A DNA stretch of 38,310 nt from assembly GCA_020846995.1 (NCBI GenBank), contig JADLCV010000178.1:1-38310 (forward strand), read 5' to 3'. Both the position numbers and the translations under genes were made by a program. The notes under the pieces were generated by a model, which had not been told where the DNA came from, made no database searches, and saw only the letters and a program-made list of their open reading frames with translations. Below, piece after piece: positions 22,948 to 30,736 of the stretch. This DNA comes from Paracoccaceae bacterium. GTDB lineage: Bacteria; Pseudomonadota; Alphaproteobacteria; Rhodobacterales; Rhodobacteraceae. How positions within the stretch are numbered: position 1 is the stretch's first letter; each line of letters begins with the position of its first letter.

Positions 22948-23790
22948 ATGGGAATGGGCGCGTGTGCTGCCGCCGTGTTGGCGGCGGCGGTCGCAACGGC
23001 GCTCCTGGCCGGTCCGGCGGGGGCGGAGGGGGCCGATTTCACCTTCCGGCGGGTGAAGCCGCCGGGGCCGGGCGCGGGGCCGCGAATCACCGTCCGCATC
23101 GACCCCGCGGAACAGGCGCGCCTCTTGGCGCTGCGCCCGGCGGTGCCGCCGCCGCCGGCCGCGGGCGCTCCCGCCCCCGGGGAGGCTCCCGCGGCCCTTC
23201 CCTTCGCGTGGTTCTGGGAGGCGGTCTCGCCCGATCTCGGGGCGACCGCCGGCCGCTTCCAGGCCGCCCTCGCGGCGCTCGCGGCCGAGCCCGCGGACGC
23301 CGCCGTGCCGGTGCCGCGGCTGGCCGAGCTGCAGGCGATCGCCGCGGCCCACGGGCCGGCGATCCTTGCCGCGACCGTGGGCCGGCAGGTCTCGCCCGCC
23401 CTCGTCCTGGCCGTGATCGGCATCGAATCGGGCGGGCGGCCGGCGGCGGTAAGTGGCGCGGGCGCGACCGGCCTCATGCAGCTTGTCCCCGATACCGCCG
23501 CCCGCTTCGGCGTTGCCGACGCCACCGACCCCGTTGCCAACATCACCGGCGGCACCGCCTACCTCGACTGGCTGATGGGCGAGTTCGGGCGCGACCCGGT
23601 GATGGTGCTGGCCGCCTACAATGCCGGCGAGGGCGCCGTTCGTGCCCATGGCGGCGTCCCTCCCTTCGCCGAGACCCGCGCCTATGTTCCCAAGGTGCTG
23701 GCCGCCTGGACGCTGGCCCGCGGCCTCTGCCTGACCCCGCCCGAACTCGTCTCCGACGGCTGCGTGTTCCGCACCGCCCTGCGGGAGTGA
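22948..23790 (+). CDS. Periplasmic lytic transglycosylase (SLT domain)
   Basis: A 280-residue exported peptidoglycan lytic transglycosylase. A signal peptide (cleavage near AGAEG, residue 26) is followed by a Pro/Ala-rich linker and an SLT domain from about residue 145. The catalytic Glu is E160 in VIGIESGGRP; ATGLMQLVPDTAARFGV and VLAAYNAGEGAV are the other family motifs. The last ~30 residues (CLTPPELVSDGCVF) hold two Cys that may pair. The ribosome-binding site is weak; an ATG two codons on is equally possible. It is divergent from the flp gene, so it might open peptidoglycan for the Tad machine, which is inference from position only. Confidence 0.9.
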   Translation: MGMGACAAAVLAAAVATALLAGPAGAEGADFTFRRVKPPGPGAGPRITVRIDPAEQARLLALRPAVPPPPAAGAPAPGEAPAALPFAWFWEAVSPDLGATAGRFQAALAALAAEPADAAVPVPRLAELQAIAAAHGPAILAATVGRQVSPALVLAVIGIESGGRPAAVSGAGATGLMQLVPDTAARFGVADATDPVANITGGTAYLDWLMGEFGRDPVMVLAAYNAGEGAVRAHGGVPPFAETRAYVPKVLAAWTLARGLCLTPPELVSDGCVFRTALRE

Positions 23791-23946
23791 GGCCGGCCGG
23801 CCCGGCCCCCGACCGGCACCCCGCGCTGGGGAGGGCGGACCCATGAAGCCCATCGCCTGCGGGCATCGAGGGGCACCCGGCGGCGCCCTGCCCGGGACCG
23901 AGGGACCGTGCTAGGCTAGCCGCGCGGCGGCCGAGGGGAGGGTGCG

Positions 23947-24933
23947 ATGCGACGGGTGCTGATGGCGGTGGCGGCCGTCCTCTGGACGGGGGCGGCGCTG
24001 GCCGAGGATGTCGCCGGGGCGGTCGAGCACGCGATGGTGACCCGCTACCCCGGGCAGGAACTGCGCTGGCAGACGGTCGAGAACTTCCGCCCCTTCCGTG
24101 TCCCGCTCGGCCCGGTCACGGGCTACCGGACCGTCGGCGACTGGCGCGAGGTCGCCGGCCGCGTCACCCGCAGCTTCTATTCCTACGCCGGCCGCGGCGC
24201 CGCCGGGCGCGGCTATGACGAGATCTTCCTCAACTTCCGCGAGGCCTTCGCGGCGACGGGCTTCGCGATCCTCGCCGAGGGCATGTCGGCGACCCGCGCC
24301 GGCCCCGGCGTGGGCGGGCGGCAATGGTTCGGCATCTACCTCGACGCCAACCCCTTCACGGCCCCGGGCGAGGTCGGGACGATGGCGGCGGGGACGAGTT
24401 CGCAGGGCGGCGCGGGCAGCTTCGTGGCCTTCCGCGACCGCGCGGCGGGGCCGGTCTGGGTCGTCGTCACGGTCGAGCAGCACGCCGTCGACCTCGTCGG
24501 CACGCTCATCGACATCGTCGAGGTGACGGCGGCCGAGACCGGGCTTGTCGCCGTCGATCCCGAGGCGATCGGACGCGACCTCGCCGAGAAGGGGCGCGTG
24601 GTGCTCGACGGGCTCTACTTCGAGTTCGACCGCGCGACGCTCGAGCCGCGCTCGCGCGCGGCGCTGGAAGCGGTCGCGACCTACCTTGCCCTCCACCCCG
24701 GCATGCGCTTCCATGTCGTCGGCCATTCCGACGCGACCGGTGCCACCGACTACAACCTCGCCCTCTCGCGCGCCCGGGCCGAGGCGGTCGTCGCCGCGCT
24801 CGCCAGCGACCACGGGGTGGACGCGGCCCGCCTCGAAGCGCACGGGGTCGGCCCGCTGGCGCCGATCTTCACCAACGCGACCGACGCCGGACGGGCCCGC
24901 AACCGCCGGGTGGAACTGGTCGAGCGCCCCTGA
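23947..24933 (+). CDS. OmpA-family protein with DUF4892-like N-terminal domain
   Basis: A 328-residue exported protein. The signal peptide ends at ALAED (residue 19-20). Residues 20-200 resemble the DUF4892-type domain (AMVTRYPGQELRW, GRVTRSFYSYAGRG, FLNFREAFAATGFAILAEG). Residues 215-328 are an OmpA-like peptidoglycan-binding domain (LYFEFDRATLEPRSRAALEAV ... VVGHSDATGATDYNLALSRARAEAVV, ending ARNRRVELVERP). GAGGGGAGGG precedes the ATG. It is a stand-alone gene, convergent with the SRP RNA gene only 7 nt downstream. A cell-envelope anchoring role is likely; the N-terminal domain is uncharacterised. Confidence 0.85.
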   Translation: MRRVLMAVAAVLWTGAALAEDVAGAVEHAMVTRYPGQELRWQTVENFRPFRVPLGPVTGYRTVGDWREVAGRVTRSFYSYAGRGAAGRGYDEIFLNFREAFAATGFAILAEGMSATRAGPGVGGRQWFGIYLDANPFTAPGEVGTMAAGTSSQGGAGSFVAFRDRAAGPVWVVVTVEQHAVDLVGTLIDIVEVTAAETGLVAVDPEAIGRDLAEKGRVVLDGLYFEFDRATLEPRSRAALEAVATYLALHPGMRFHVVGHSDATGATDYNLALSRARAEAVVAALASDHGVDAARLEAHGVGPLAPIFTNATDAGRARNRRVELVERP

Positions 24934-24940
24934 GGGGAAG

Positions 24941-25040
24941 GGCGAGAGGCTGGACGACGACCCAGACGGGACTCGTTGCGGCTGCTTCCTTCCGGACCTG
25001 ACCGGGTTGGCGAGACGCCTGCCCGCGCCAACCTCTCGCC
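24941..25040 (-). ncRNA. ffs: Signal recognition particle RNA, small bacterial type
   Basis: On the minus strand the sequence contains GGTCAGGTCCGGAAGGAAGC, the Ffh-binding domain IV with its GGAA tetraloop and asymmetric loop. The ends pair perfectly: GGCGAGAGG (24941-24949) with CCTCTCGCC (25032-25040), giving a 100-nt hairpin RNA like E. coli 4.5S RNA. It binds Ffh to form SRP, which targets nascent membrane proteins to the inner membrane. The termini are set by the terminal helix and could differ by a few bases. Confidence 0.96.
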
Positions 25041-25044
25041 CGGC

Positions 25045-25073
25045 AATCTAGGTGCGGGGCGGGGGCGGCGCAA
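25045..25073 (-). promoter_or_regulatory. Promoter of the SRP RNA gene
   Basis: On the minus strand TTGCGC (25073-25068) and TAGATT (25050-25045) are separated by exactly 17 nt, and the SRP RNA 5' end lies 5 nt after the -10 box. Both boxes match the sigma-70 pattern moderately (3/6 and 4/6), and the position relative to the RNA end supports the call. Confidence 0.6.
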
Positions 25074-25187
25074 GCGGGCCGTCGCAGGACGGGGCGGCGG
25101 AGGACGGCGCGGCGCCGGCCGCGCGGCCCGCCGGCGCCCGGCCCCGGGCGCCGGTCAAGGTGCAGGCCGGCCCGCGCGAGGGGACGG

Positions 25188-26072
25188 TCAGACGCCGACG
25201 AGGTCGCGCATCTGGTCGCGAAGCTCGCGCGCGACGGCAAAGCTGTTGTCCTGGTGCTGGCGCCGGCAGAAGCTCTCGCAGCTCCACCAGCCGGTGTAGC
25301 CCGTCGCCTTCACCGCGTCGGCCCAGTCCCGCAGGCGCAGCACGCCGCGGCCGGCGGGGACGTCGCGGAGGACGACCTCGTCGGGGATGCCGCCGGCGAA
25401 GGGAAGGCTGTCGCAGACGTGGACGCCCCAGATCAGGCGGCCGTCGAGGCGGGCGAGGGCATCGGGGCTGTCGCCCGCGGCATGGCAGTGCCAGAAGTCG
25501 ACGACGAGGCGGAGGTTCCCGCGCCCGGCCCGGCGGATGAGTTCGACCTGGTCGGCGAGCCGGTTGAGCGGCGTCCAGGCGAGCGATTCGAGGTAGAGGA
25601 GGAGGCCCTCGTCGGCCGCGAGATCGGCCAGCCGGGCCATGGCCCGGGCGGTCGCGGTCAGCTGGCGGTCGCGGGGCAGGCCGAGGACGCCGCGGTAGAG
25701 CGCCGTCGTGCCGGTCGCGGCGAACTCCTCCACGGCCCTGAGCCGCAGGGGCCCGGTCAGGATCTGGACCGCCCGCGCCCCGGCGATGCGGGCCAGCCGG
25801 AAGAGGTCGCGGGCCTCCCCGAGCAGGGCCGCCTCGCCCTCGCCCTCGCCCGCCCGCTCGATGTCGGCGAGATAGCCGATCCCCGACACGAAGGTGCCGG
25901 CGAGGCGGGCGACAAGCTCGGCCTCCGAGAAGCCGGCGGCGAGAAAGTCGCGCAGCTTGCCCGCCGCCACCTCGTAGCCGTCGAAGCCCGCCTCGCGGAC
26001 GATCTCGAGGTCGATCGCGAGCGTCGCATGGCGCGAGACGATGCTGTTGTAGATGAGACGGTTCGTTTTCAT
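25188..26072 (-). CDS. Xylose-isomerase-like TIM-barrel isomerase/epimerase
   Basis: A 294-residue protein of the sugar phosphate isomerase/epimerase (AP endonuclease 2-like) family, which includes the inositol enzymes IolE/IolI/IolH, hydroxypyruvate isomerase and 3-oxo-glycoside C-deglycosidase alpha subunits. The four metal ligands are all present: E162 (LYLESLAW), D192 (VVDFWHC), H218 (GVHVCDS) and E266 (WSCESF). The N terminus MKTNRLIYNSIVSRHATLAIDLEIVREAGFDGYEV is typical. It lacks a signal peptide. It is divergent from the TPP-enzyme operon across a 354-nt control region. The ribosome-binding site is weak. Class is secure; the substrate is unknown. Confidence 0.85.
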   Translation of the reverse strand: MKTNRLIYNSIVSRHATLAIDLEIVREAGFDGYEVAAGKLRDFLAAGFSEAELVARLAGTFVSGIGYLADIERAGEGEGEAALLGEARDLFRLARIAGARAVQILTGPLRLRAVEEFAATGTTALYRGVLGLPRDRQLTATARAMARLADLAADEGLLLYLESLAWTPLNRLADQVELIRRAGRGNLRLVVDFWHCHAAGDSPDALARLDGRLIWGVHVCDSLPFAGGIPDEVVLRDVPAGRGVLRLRDWADAVKATGYTGWWSCESFCRRQHQDNSFAVARELRDQMRDLVGV

Positions 26073-26426
26073 CCTGCCCCCGGCGGCGCGATCCCGTGCG
26101 CCTGCCGCCGACGAAAGCACGGAATCGGGCCGAGGGGCAGTTCGCATCGGGGGCCCGGCGCCTGCGTCGCCCTGCGTCGCCCGGGAAGGGCGGTGCGAAG
26201 GCCCCGGCCGGGCGTGGCGGCGACGGGGGGCGCCCCGGGGGCAGGGCCGGCTCCCTGCCGCGGACCGGAGCAGGCATCGCGCCAAACCGCGTCAGGATCG
26301 AGCGGGCTGCGAAATTGCCGGCGGGGGCGTGCCGGTCCATGCTGGCGGCCGTGATGCGGCATGTCCCCGCGGGGCCCGGCACGACGGCAAGGCCGGGGAC
26401 GAGCGGCCGGACAGGGGAGGGAAGCG
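26073..26426. promoter_or_regulatory. Divergent control region with shared cluster promoter (copy A)
   Basis: This 354-nt gap has no gene. At 26279-26343 it holds, in plus orientation, GCGCCA, CGTCAG (26290-26295), the core TGCGAAATTGCCGGCG (26308-26323) and CATGCT (26338-26343). The same blocks at the same spacing precede the GMC4 operon. TTGCCG (26315-26320) and CATGCT, 17 nt apart, look like -35 and -10 boxes, with a leader of about 80 nt to the TPP-enzyme start. A tandem 10-mer CCTGCGTCGC lies at 26161-26180, closer to the TIM-barrel gene. Confidence 0.75.
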
Positions 26427-28259
26427 ATGCGGGACGCGAAGGGGCATGAAGGCGCCACCGAGGGGCGCGTGATGACCGGCGGCGAGATCATCGTCGATCA
26501 CCTGATCCGCGAGGGCGTCACCCACGTCTTCGGCATTCCCGGCCATGGCGACACCGCGCTCATGGATGCCTTCGTCGACCGCAGGGAGGAGATCCGGCTC
26601 CTGCCGGCGATGCACGAGCAGAATGCCTCGCACATGGCCGACGGGTTCTGGCGCGCCTCGGGGCGGGTGGCGGCGGTCGTCACCTCGATCGGGCCGGGCG
26701 CCACCAACACCCTCACGGGCATCGCCACCGCCTTCGCCGATTCGCTGCCGCAACTCGTGATCACCGGGGGCGTGCACACCTACATGACCGGGCGCGGCGT
26801 CCTCCAGGAACTCGACCGGCACCATTCCGACAACTTCCCGCGCATGGCCGAGCCGGTCGTCAAGCGCTGGTTCAGCCCCAGTCACGTCGAGCAGCTTCCG
26901 AACATGATGGAGCAGGCGTTCAACGCCATGCTCGACGGGCGCCGGGGCCCGGTCCTCCTCAACGTGCCCCAGGACGTCCAGGCCGAGACGGCGCGCGTCA
27001 CGCCCGCCGACGGGCGCCGGCGGCGCACCGCCGCCCGCCCCCACGGCGACCCCGACTACATCGCCCGCGCCGTCGCGCTCCTCAGCGCGGCCGAGCGGCC
27101 GGTGATCCTTGCCGGCGGCGGCGTCATCACCGCCGGGGCGACGGCCGAACTCCGGGAGGTCGCCGAGTTCCTCGGCGCCCCGGTCACGACCTCGTTCATG
27201 GGCAAGGGAGCCTTCCCCGAGGATCACGAGCTCTTCGCCTGCGCCTGCGGCGATCTCGGCTCGATTCCCGGCAACGCCATGACCCGCACGGCCGACGTCA
27301 TCCTCGCCGTCGGCTGCCGCTTCTCTGACCGCATTACCTCGTCCTACCGGCCCGGCATCACCTTCGACATCCCGAGGACCAAGCTGATCCAGGTTGACCT
27401 CGACGGCTTCGAGATCGGCAAGAACTATCCCGTCGAGGTCGGCATCCTCGGGGACGCGCGGGCCGTCCTCGCGGCGATCCGCGACGGGCTCCGCGCGCGG
27501 GGGCGGCCACGCGACCACCGGGCCACGGCGCAGTTCCGGGACCTGCTGGCAAGGAAGGTCGAGTGGGAGGAGTTCCTGCGCCCCCTGCGCAGCGCCGACG
27601 TCCAGCCCATGACCGCCAGCCGGGTGCTGGTCGAGGCCCGCAAGGCCCTGCCGCGCGAGACGATCGTCGTCACCGACTCCTCCAACCCCCAGAACCAGGT
27701 CTTCAACGAGTTCCCGGTCTACGAGCCGCGGACCCACATCACGCCGGGCGGCATGTCGGGCATCGGCTTCGCCCTGCCGGCGGCGATCGGGGCCAAGCTC
27801 GCCCGTCCCGAGGCCCCGGTCTGCGCCATCTTCGGCGACGGTGCCCTGCTGCAGACCGGAACCGAGCTTGCGACCGCGGCGATGCTCGGCGCGGCGGCGG
27901 TCTTCCTCGTCATCAACAACGGCGGCTGGGGCGCGATCCGCAACCTCCAGCTCAACATGTTCGGCGAGGATCGCGAGATCATCACCCGCTTCACGACCCC
28001 CGACGGGGCGCCGTGGATGGCCGACGCGGCCGCGATGGCGATCTCGCTCGGCTGCGCCGGCGAGCGGGTGACCGATCCGGCCGAGATCGGCCCGGCGATC
28101 GCCCGCGCGCTCGCCTCGGGCCGGCCCTACCTGATCGACGCCGTCAGCGCGATCGAGCGGCCCTATTCCAACATGCATGTCACCGGCTGGTGGGACATCA
28201 CCGTGCCGGCCTATCTCGGCGAACTGCGCGCCCGCTACGTCCGCAGCCGCGGGTTCTGA
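26427..28259 (+). CDS. Thiamine diphosphate-dependent enzyme, IolD/acetolactate synthase-like
   Basis: A 610-residue three-domain ThDP enzyme. The PYR domain starts EIIVDHLIREGVTHVFGIPGHGD and has catalytic Glu E64 in MHEQNASHMADG. VVTSIGPGATNTLTGIA and VLLNVPQDVQAE resemble the cyclohexane-dione hydrolase IolD more than acetolactate synthase, and the length is close to IolD. The PP domain has G470-D471-G472 and, 24 residues on, NNGGWGAIRN (metal/ThDP motif). ATG 26427 has an ideal GGAGG at 6 nt; ATG 26472, beginning MTGGEIIV, also has GAGGGG and fits family starts. It leads a plus-strand operon (cupin, GMC, Gfo/Idh, GMC) behind promoter copy A. Likely C-C bond hydrolysis or carboligation; the substrate is unknown. 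Confidence 0.82.
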   Translation: MRDAKGHEGATEGRVMTGGEIIVDHLIREGVTHVFGIPGHGDTALMDAFVDRREEIRLLPAMHEQNASHMADGFWRASGRVAAVVTSIGPGATNTLTGIATAFADSLPQLVITGGVHTYMTGRGVLQELDRHHSDNFPRMAEPVVKRWFSPSHVEQLPNMMEQAFNAMLDGRRGPVLLNVPQDVQAETARVTPADGRRRRTAARPHGDPDYIARAVALLSAAERPVILAGGGVITAGATAELREVAEFLGAPVTTSFMGKGAFPEDHELFACACGDLGSIPGNAMTRTADVILAVGCRFSDRITSSYRPGITFDIPRTKLIQVDLDGFEIGKNYPVEVGILGDARAVLAAIRDGLRARGRPRDHRATAQFRDLLARKVEWEEFLRPLRSADVQPMTASRVLVEARKALPRETIVVTDSSNPQNQVFNEFPVYEPRTHITPGGMSGIGFALPAAIGAKLARPEAPVCAIFGDGALLQTGTELATAAMLGAAAVFLVINNGGWGAIRNLQLNMFGEDREIITRFTTPDGAPWMADAAAMAISLGCAGERVTDPAEIGPAIARALASGRPYLIDAVSAIERPYSNMHVTGWWDITVPAYLGELRARYVRSRGF

Positions 28260-28367
28260 ACGGGGCGCGGGCCCCGTGACCGCAGGGGCGACGGCCGCCG
28301 CCCCGGGGCCGGCCGCGCGGACCGGGGTCGCGGCAGGGCACCCGGGAGGCCGCAGGGAGCAACGCCG

Positions 28368-29069
28368 ATGACCGCCACCAACCGCCGCCGCCCCCTGGCC
28401 TTCGACGGCCGCCTCGTCCGCGCCGAACTGGTCGAGAACGCCGCCGGCTGCCCCGCGACCGGGGTCGTCACCAACCTCTCGGACGAGGCGATGATCGTCG
28501 CCGGCGCGGTGCCGGGCGTGGTGCCGCCGTGGAAATCGACGATCCTCCGCGGCGGCCGCATCGCCCGCGCCGCCCGCGCCTCGATCGTCGACGTGCCGGT
28601 GGACGCGAACCTCGGCGGTGTCGTCCTCGACGGCTGGGACTGGTTCGGCAACCGCATGGCCGCGTTCCCGCGGACCACACCGCTCTACATCTCGCCCCGG
28701 GACGTCGTCGGCGAGGTCGAGATCAACCCCTGGGCCTTCGCGAACGACCCCGAGCCGCGCGCGGAACGGGCCCGCTTCCGCCTCGAGCTCAACCTCTGGT
28801 GGGCGCCGCCGCGGACCGACGCGGGCCTCCACCACCGCCACGACTTCCTCGAGATCCACACCCAGATCTTCGGCCGGGGGCGGATCCAGATCTTTGCCGA
28901 CGGCGAGGGCCGGGATCTCTACCGCGAGATCTCTACCGCCCCCGGCGACACCCACGACCCCATCGCCCGCGTCGAGGGAGTGCGCGACTTCCGCTATCCC
29001 TGGCATCGCGGCTGGACCGACGAGGACTGCATCTGGATGGCGATCGAGTTCCATCCCCTGGCCGCCTGA
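28368..29069 (+). CDS. Cupin-fold protein of unrecognised family
   Basis: A 233-residue soluble protein I cannot place in a named family. Residues 156-169 match cupin motif 1 exactly, HxH-x3-E-x6-G (H156, H158, E162, G169, within HHRHDFLEIHTQIFGRG), so a mononuclear metal site is likely. APGDTHDPI downstream resembles motif 2. The N-terminal half (IVAGAVPGVVPPWKSTILRGG, DGWDWFGNRMAAFP) may be a second degenerate cupin barrel. AGGGAG precedes the ATG by 9 nt. It lies 108 nt after the TPP enzyme and 35 nt before GMC1. In the inositol pathway the enzyme after IolD is the bicupin isomerase IolB; an analogous role here is a hypothesis, since direct IolB signatures are not visible. Confidence 0.7.
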   Translation: MTATNRRRPLAFDGRLVRAELVENAAGCPATGVVTNLSDEAMIVAGAVPGVVPPWKSTILRGGRIARAARASIVDVPVDANLGGVVLDGWDWFGNRMAAFPRTTPLYISPRDVVGEVEINPWAFANDPEPRAERARFRLELNLWWAPPRTDAGLHHRHDFLEIHTQIFGRGRIQIFADGEGRDLYREISTAPGDTHDPIARVEGVRDFRYPWHRGWTDEDCIWMAIEFHPLAA

Positions 29070-29104
29070 GCGGGCGCGGGGGGCGGGGCGGGAAGGGGAA
29101 GGCG

Positions 29105-30736
29105 ATGGGCGAGGTCTACGACTACATCGTCGTCGGGGCCGGCACGGCGGGGTGCATCCTCGCCAACCGGCTCTCGGAGGCGCCCGCGAGCCGCGTCCTC
29201 CTCCTCGAGGCCGGGGACCGGGACAACTGGATCTGGTTCCACATCCCCGTCGGCTACCTCTTCGCCATCGGCAACCCGCGCGCCGACTGGATGTTCCGCA
29301 CCGTCGCCGAGCCGGGGCTGAACGGGCGCAGCCTTGCCTATCCGCGCGGCAAGGTGATCGGCGGCTCCTCGGCCATCAACGCCATGATCGCCATGCGCGG
29401 CCAGGCCGAGGACTACGACGGCTGGCGCGACCTCGGGCTCGCCGGCTGGGGCTGGGACGATGTCCTGCCCGTCTTCCGGCGGATCGAGGACCACTTTCTG
29501 GGCGCGGGGCCCTTCCACGGCATCGGCGGCGGCTATCGCGTCGAGGCGCCGCGGGTCGCCTGGCCGGTCCTCGATGCGGTGCGCGATGCCGCCGGCGCCA
29601 TGGGCGTGCCGCGGAGCGACGACTTCAACACCGGGCGCAACGACGGGGCGGGCTACTTCCACGTCAACCAGAAGCGCGGCCGGCGCTGGTCCTCGGCCCG
29701 CGGCTTCCTGAAGCCGGTGCTGGGGCGGGCAAACCTGCGGCTCGAGACCGGGGCGCTGGTCGACCGGCTGACCCTCGCCGGGGGCCGGGCGACGGGGGTT
29801 CGCTGGCTCGCGGCCGACGGCAGCCCGCGCGAGGCGAAGGCGCGGGCCGAGGTCGTGCTGGCCGCGGGCGCCATCGGCTCGGTCCAGATCCTGCACCGCT
29901 CGGGCGTCGGCCCCGGCGCCTGGCTGCGGGCGGCCGGGATCGACTGTGTCCGCGATCACCCGGGCGTCGGCCGCAACCTCCAGGACCACCTCCAGCAGCG
30001 TGCGATCTACCGCATCCATGGCGCCACGACCCTCAACGACCTCTATCCCTCGCTTTTCCGGCGGGGGCTGATGGGCCTCGACTACCTCCTGCGGCGGCGG
30101 GGGCCCCTGACGATGGCGCCCTCGCAGCTTGGCATCTTCATGAAGTCCGACCCTGCCCGCGACCGCGCGAACCTCGAGTTCCACGTCCAGCCCCTCTCGC
30201 TCGACCGCTTCGGCGAGCCCCTGCACCGCTTCCCGGCGATCACGGTCGCCGCCTGCAACCTGCGCCCGACCTCGCGCGGGGAGGTCCGCGTCACCGCCGC
30301 CGATCCCCGGGCGGCGCCCGTGATCGCGCCCAACTATCTCGCCACCGAGGACGACCGGAGGGTCGCGGCCGCGGCGATCCGCCTGACGCGGCGGCTGATG
30401 GCGCAGCCGCCGCTGCGGCACCTGAACCCCGTCGAGCATCTTCCCGGCGCGGCCGTGGGCGACGACGACGCGGCGCTGGCGCGGGCGGCAGGCGACATCG
30501 GGACGACGATCTTCCACCCCGCCGGAACCGCAAGGATGGGCCAGCGCGGCGACCCCGAGGCGGTGGTGGATGCCCGCCTGCGCTTCCTCGGGCTCGACGG
30601 CCTGCGCATCGCCGACACCTCGGTGATGCCGCGGATCGTCTCGGGCAACACCAACACGCCGACGGCGATGATCGCCATGAAGGGGGCCGACATGATCCTC
30701 GCCGACCGCCGGGACAGTGGCGGCAGGGCGCGATGA
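29105..30736 (+). CDS. GMC-family flavin oxidoreductase (GMC1)
   Basis: A 543-residue glucose-methanol-choline oxidoreductase. FAD-binding YIVVGAGTAGCILANRLSE at the N terminus, GMC signature 1 YPRGKVIGGSSAINAMIAMRG and signature 2 VVLAAGAIGSVQILHRSGVGP are all present. The catalytic His is H471 in FHPAGTARMG, with the partner Asn in SGNTNTPTAMIAMKGAD (N515 or N517). GGGGAAGG precedes the ATG. Similar proteins are often called choline or alcohol dehydrogenase, but substrate cannot be read from sequence. No signal peptide. Its stop overlaps the start of the Gfo/Idh gene. Role in the cluster: oxidation of a hydroxyl group to carbonyl. Confidence 0.9.
   Translation: MGEVYDYIVVGAGTAGCILANRLSEAPASRVLLLEAGDRDNWIWFHIPVGYLFAIGNPRADWMFRTVAEPGLNGRSLAYPRGKVIGGSSAINAMIAMRGQAEDYDGWRDLGLAGWGWDDVLPVFRRIEDHFLGAGPFHGIGGGYRVEAPRVAWPVLDAVRDAAGAMGVPRSDDFNTGRNDGAGYFHVNQKRGRRWSSARGFLKPVLGRANLRLETGALVDRLTLAGGRATGVRWLAADGSPREAKARAEVVLAAGAIGSVQILHRSGVGPGAWLRAAGIDCVRDHPGVGRNLQDHLQQRAIYRIHGATTLNDLYPSLFRRGLMGLDYLLRRRGPLTMAPSQLGIFMKSDPARDRANLEFHVQPLSLDRFGEPLHRFPAITVAACNLRPTSRGEVRVTAADPRAAPVIAPNYLATEDDRRVAAAAIRLTRRLMAQPPLRHLNPVEHLPGAAVGDDDAALARAAGDIGTTIFHPAGTARMGQRGDPEAVVDARLRFLGLDGLRIADTSVMPRIVSGNTNTPTAMIAMKGADMILADRRDSGGRAR

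Noticed and set aside
26427..28259. Calling the TPP enzyme acetolactate synthase large subunit (ilvB)
   Set aside because: No small subunit follows, the motifs TSIGPGATN and VPQDVQAE lean towards IolD, and the neighbours are oxidoreductases of a catabolic type.
29105..30736. Calling GMC1 choline dehydrogenase (betA)
   Set aside because: Family motifs alone do not separate choline from other alcohol substrates, and no betaine aldehyde dehydrogenase, betI or choline transporter is nearby.
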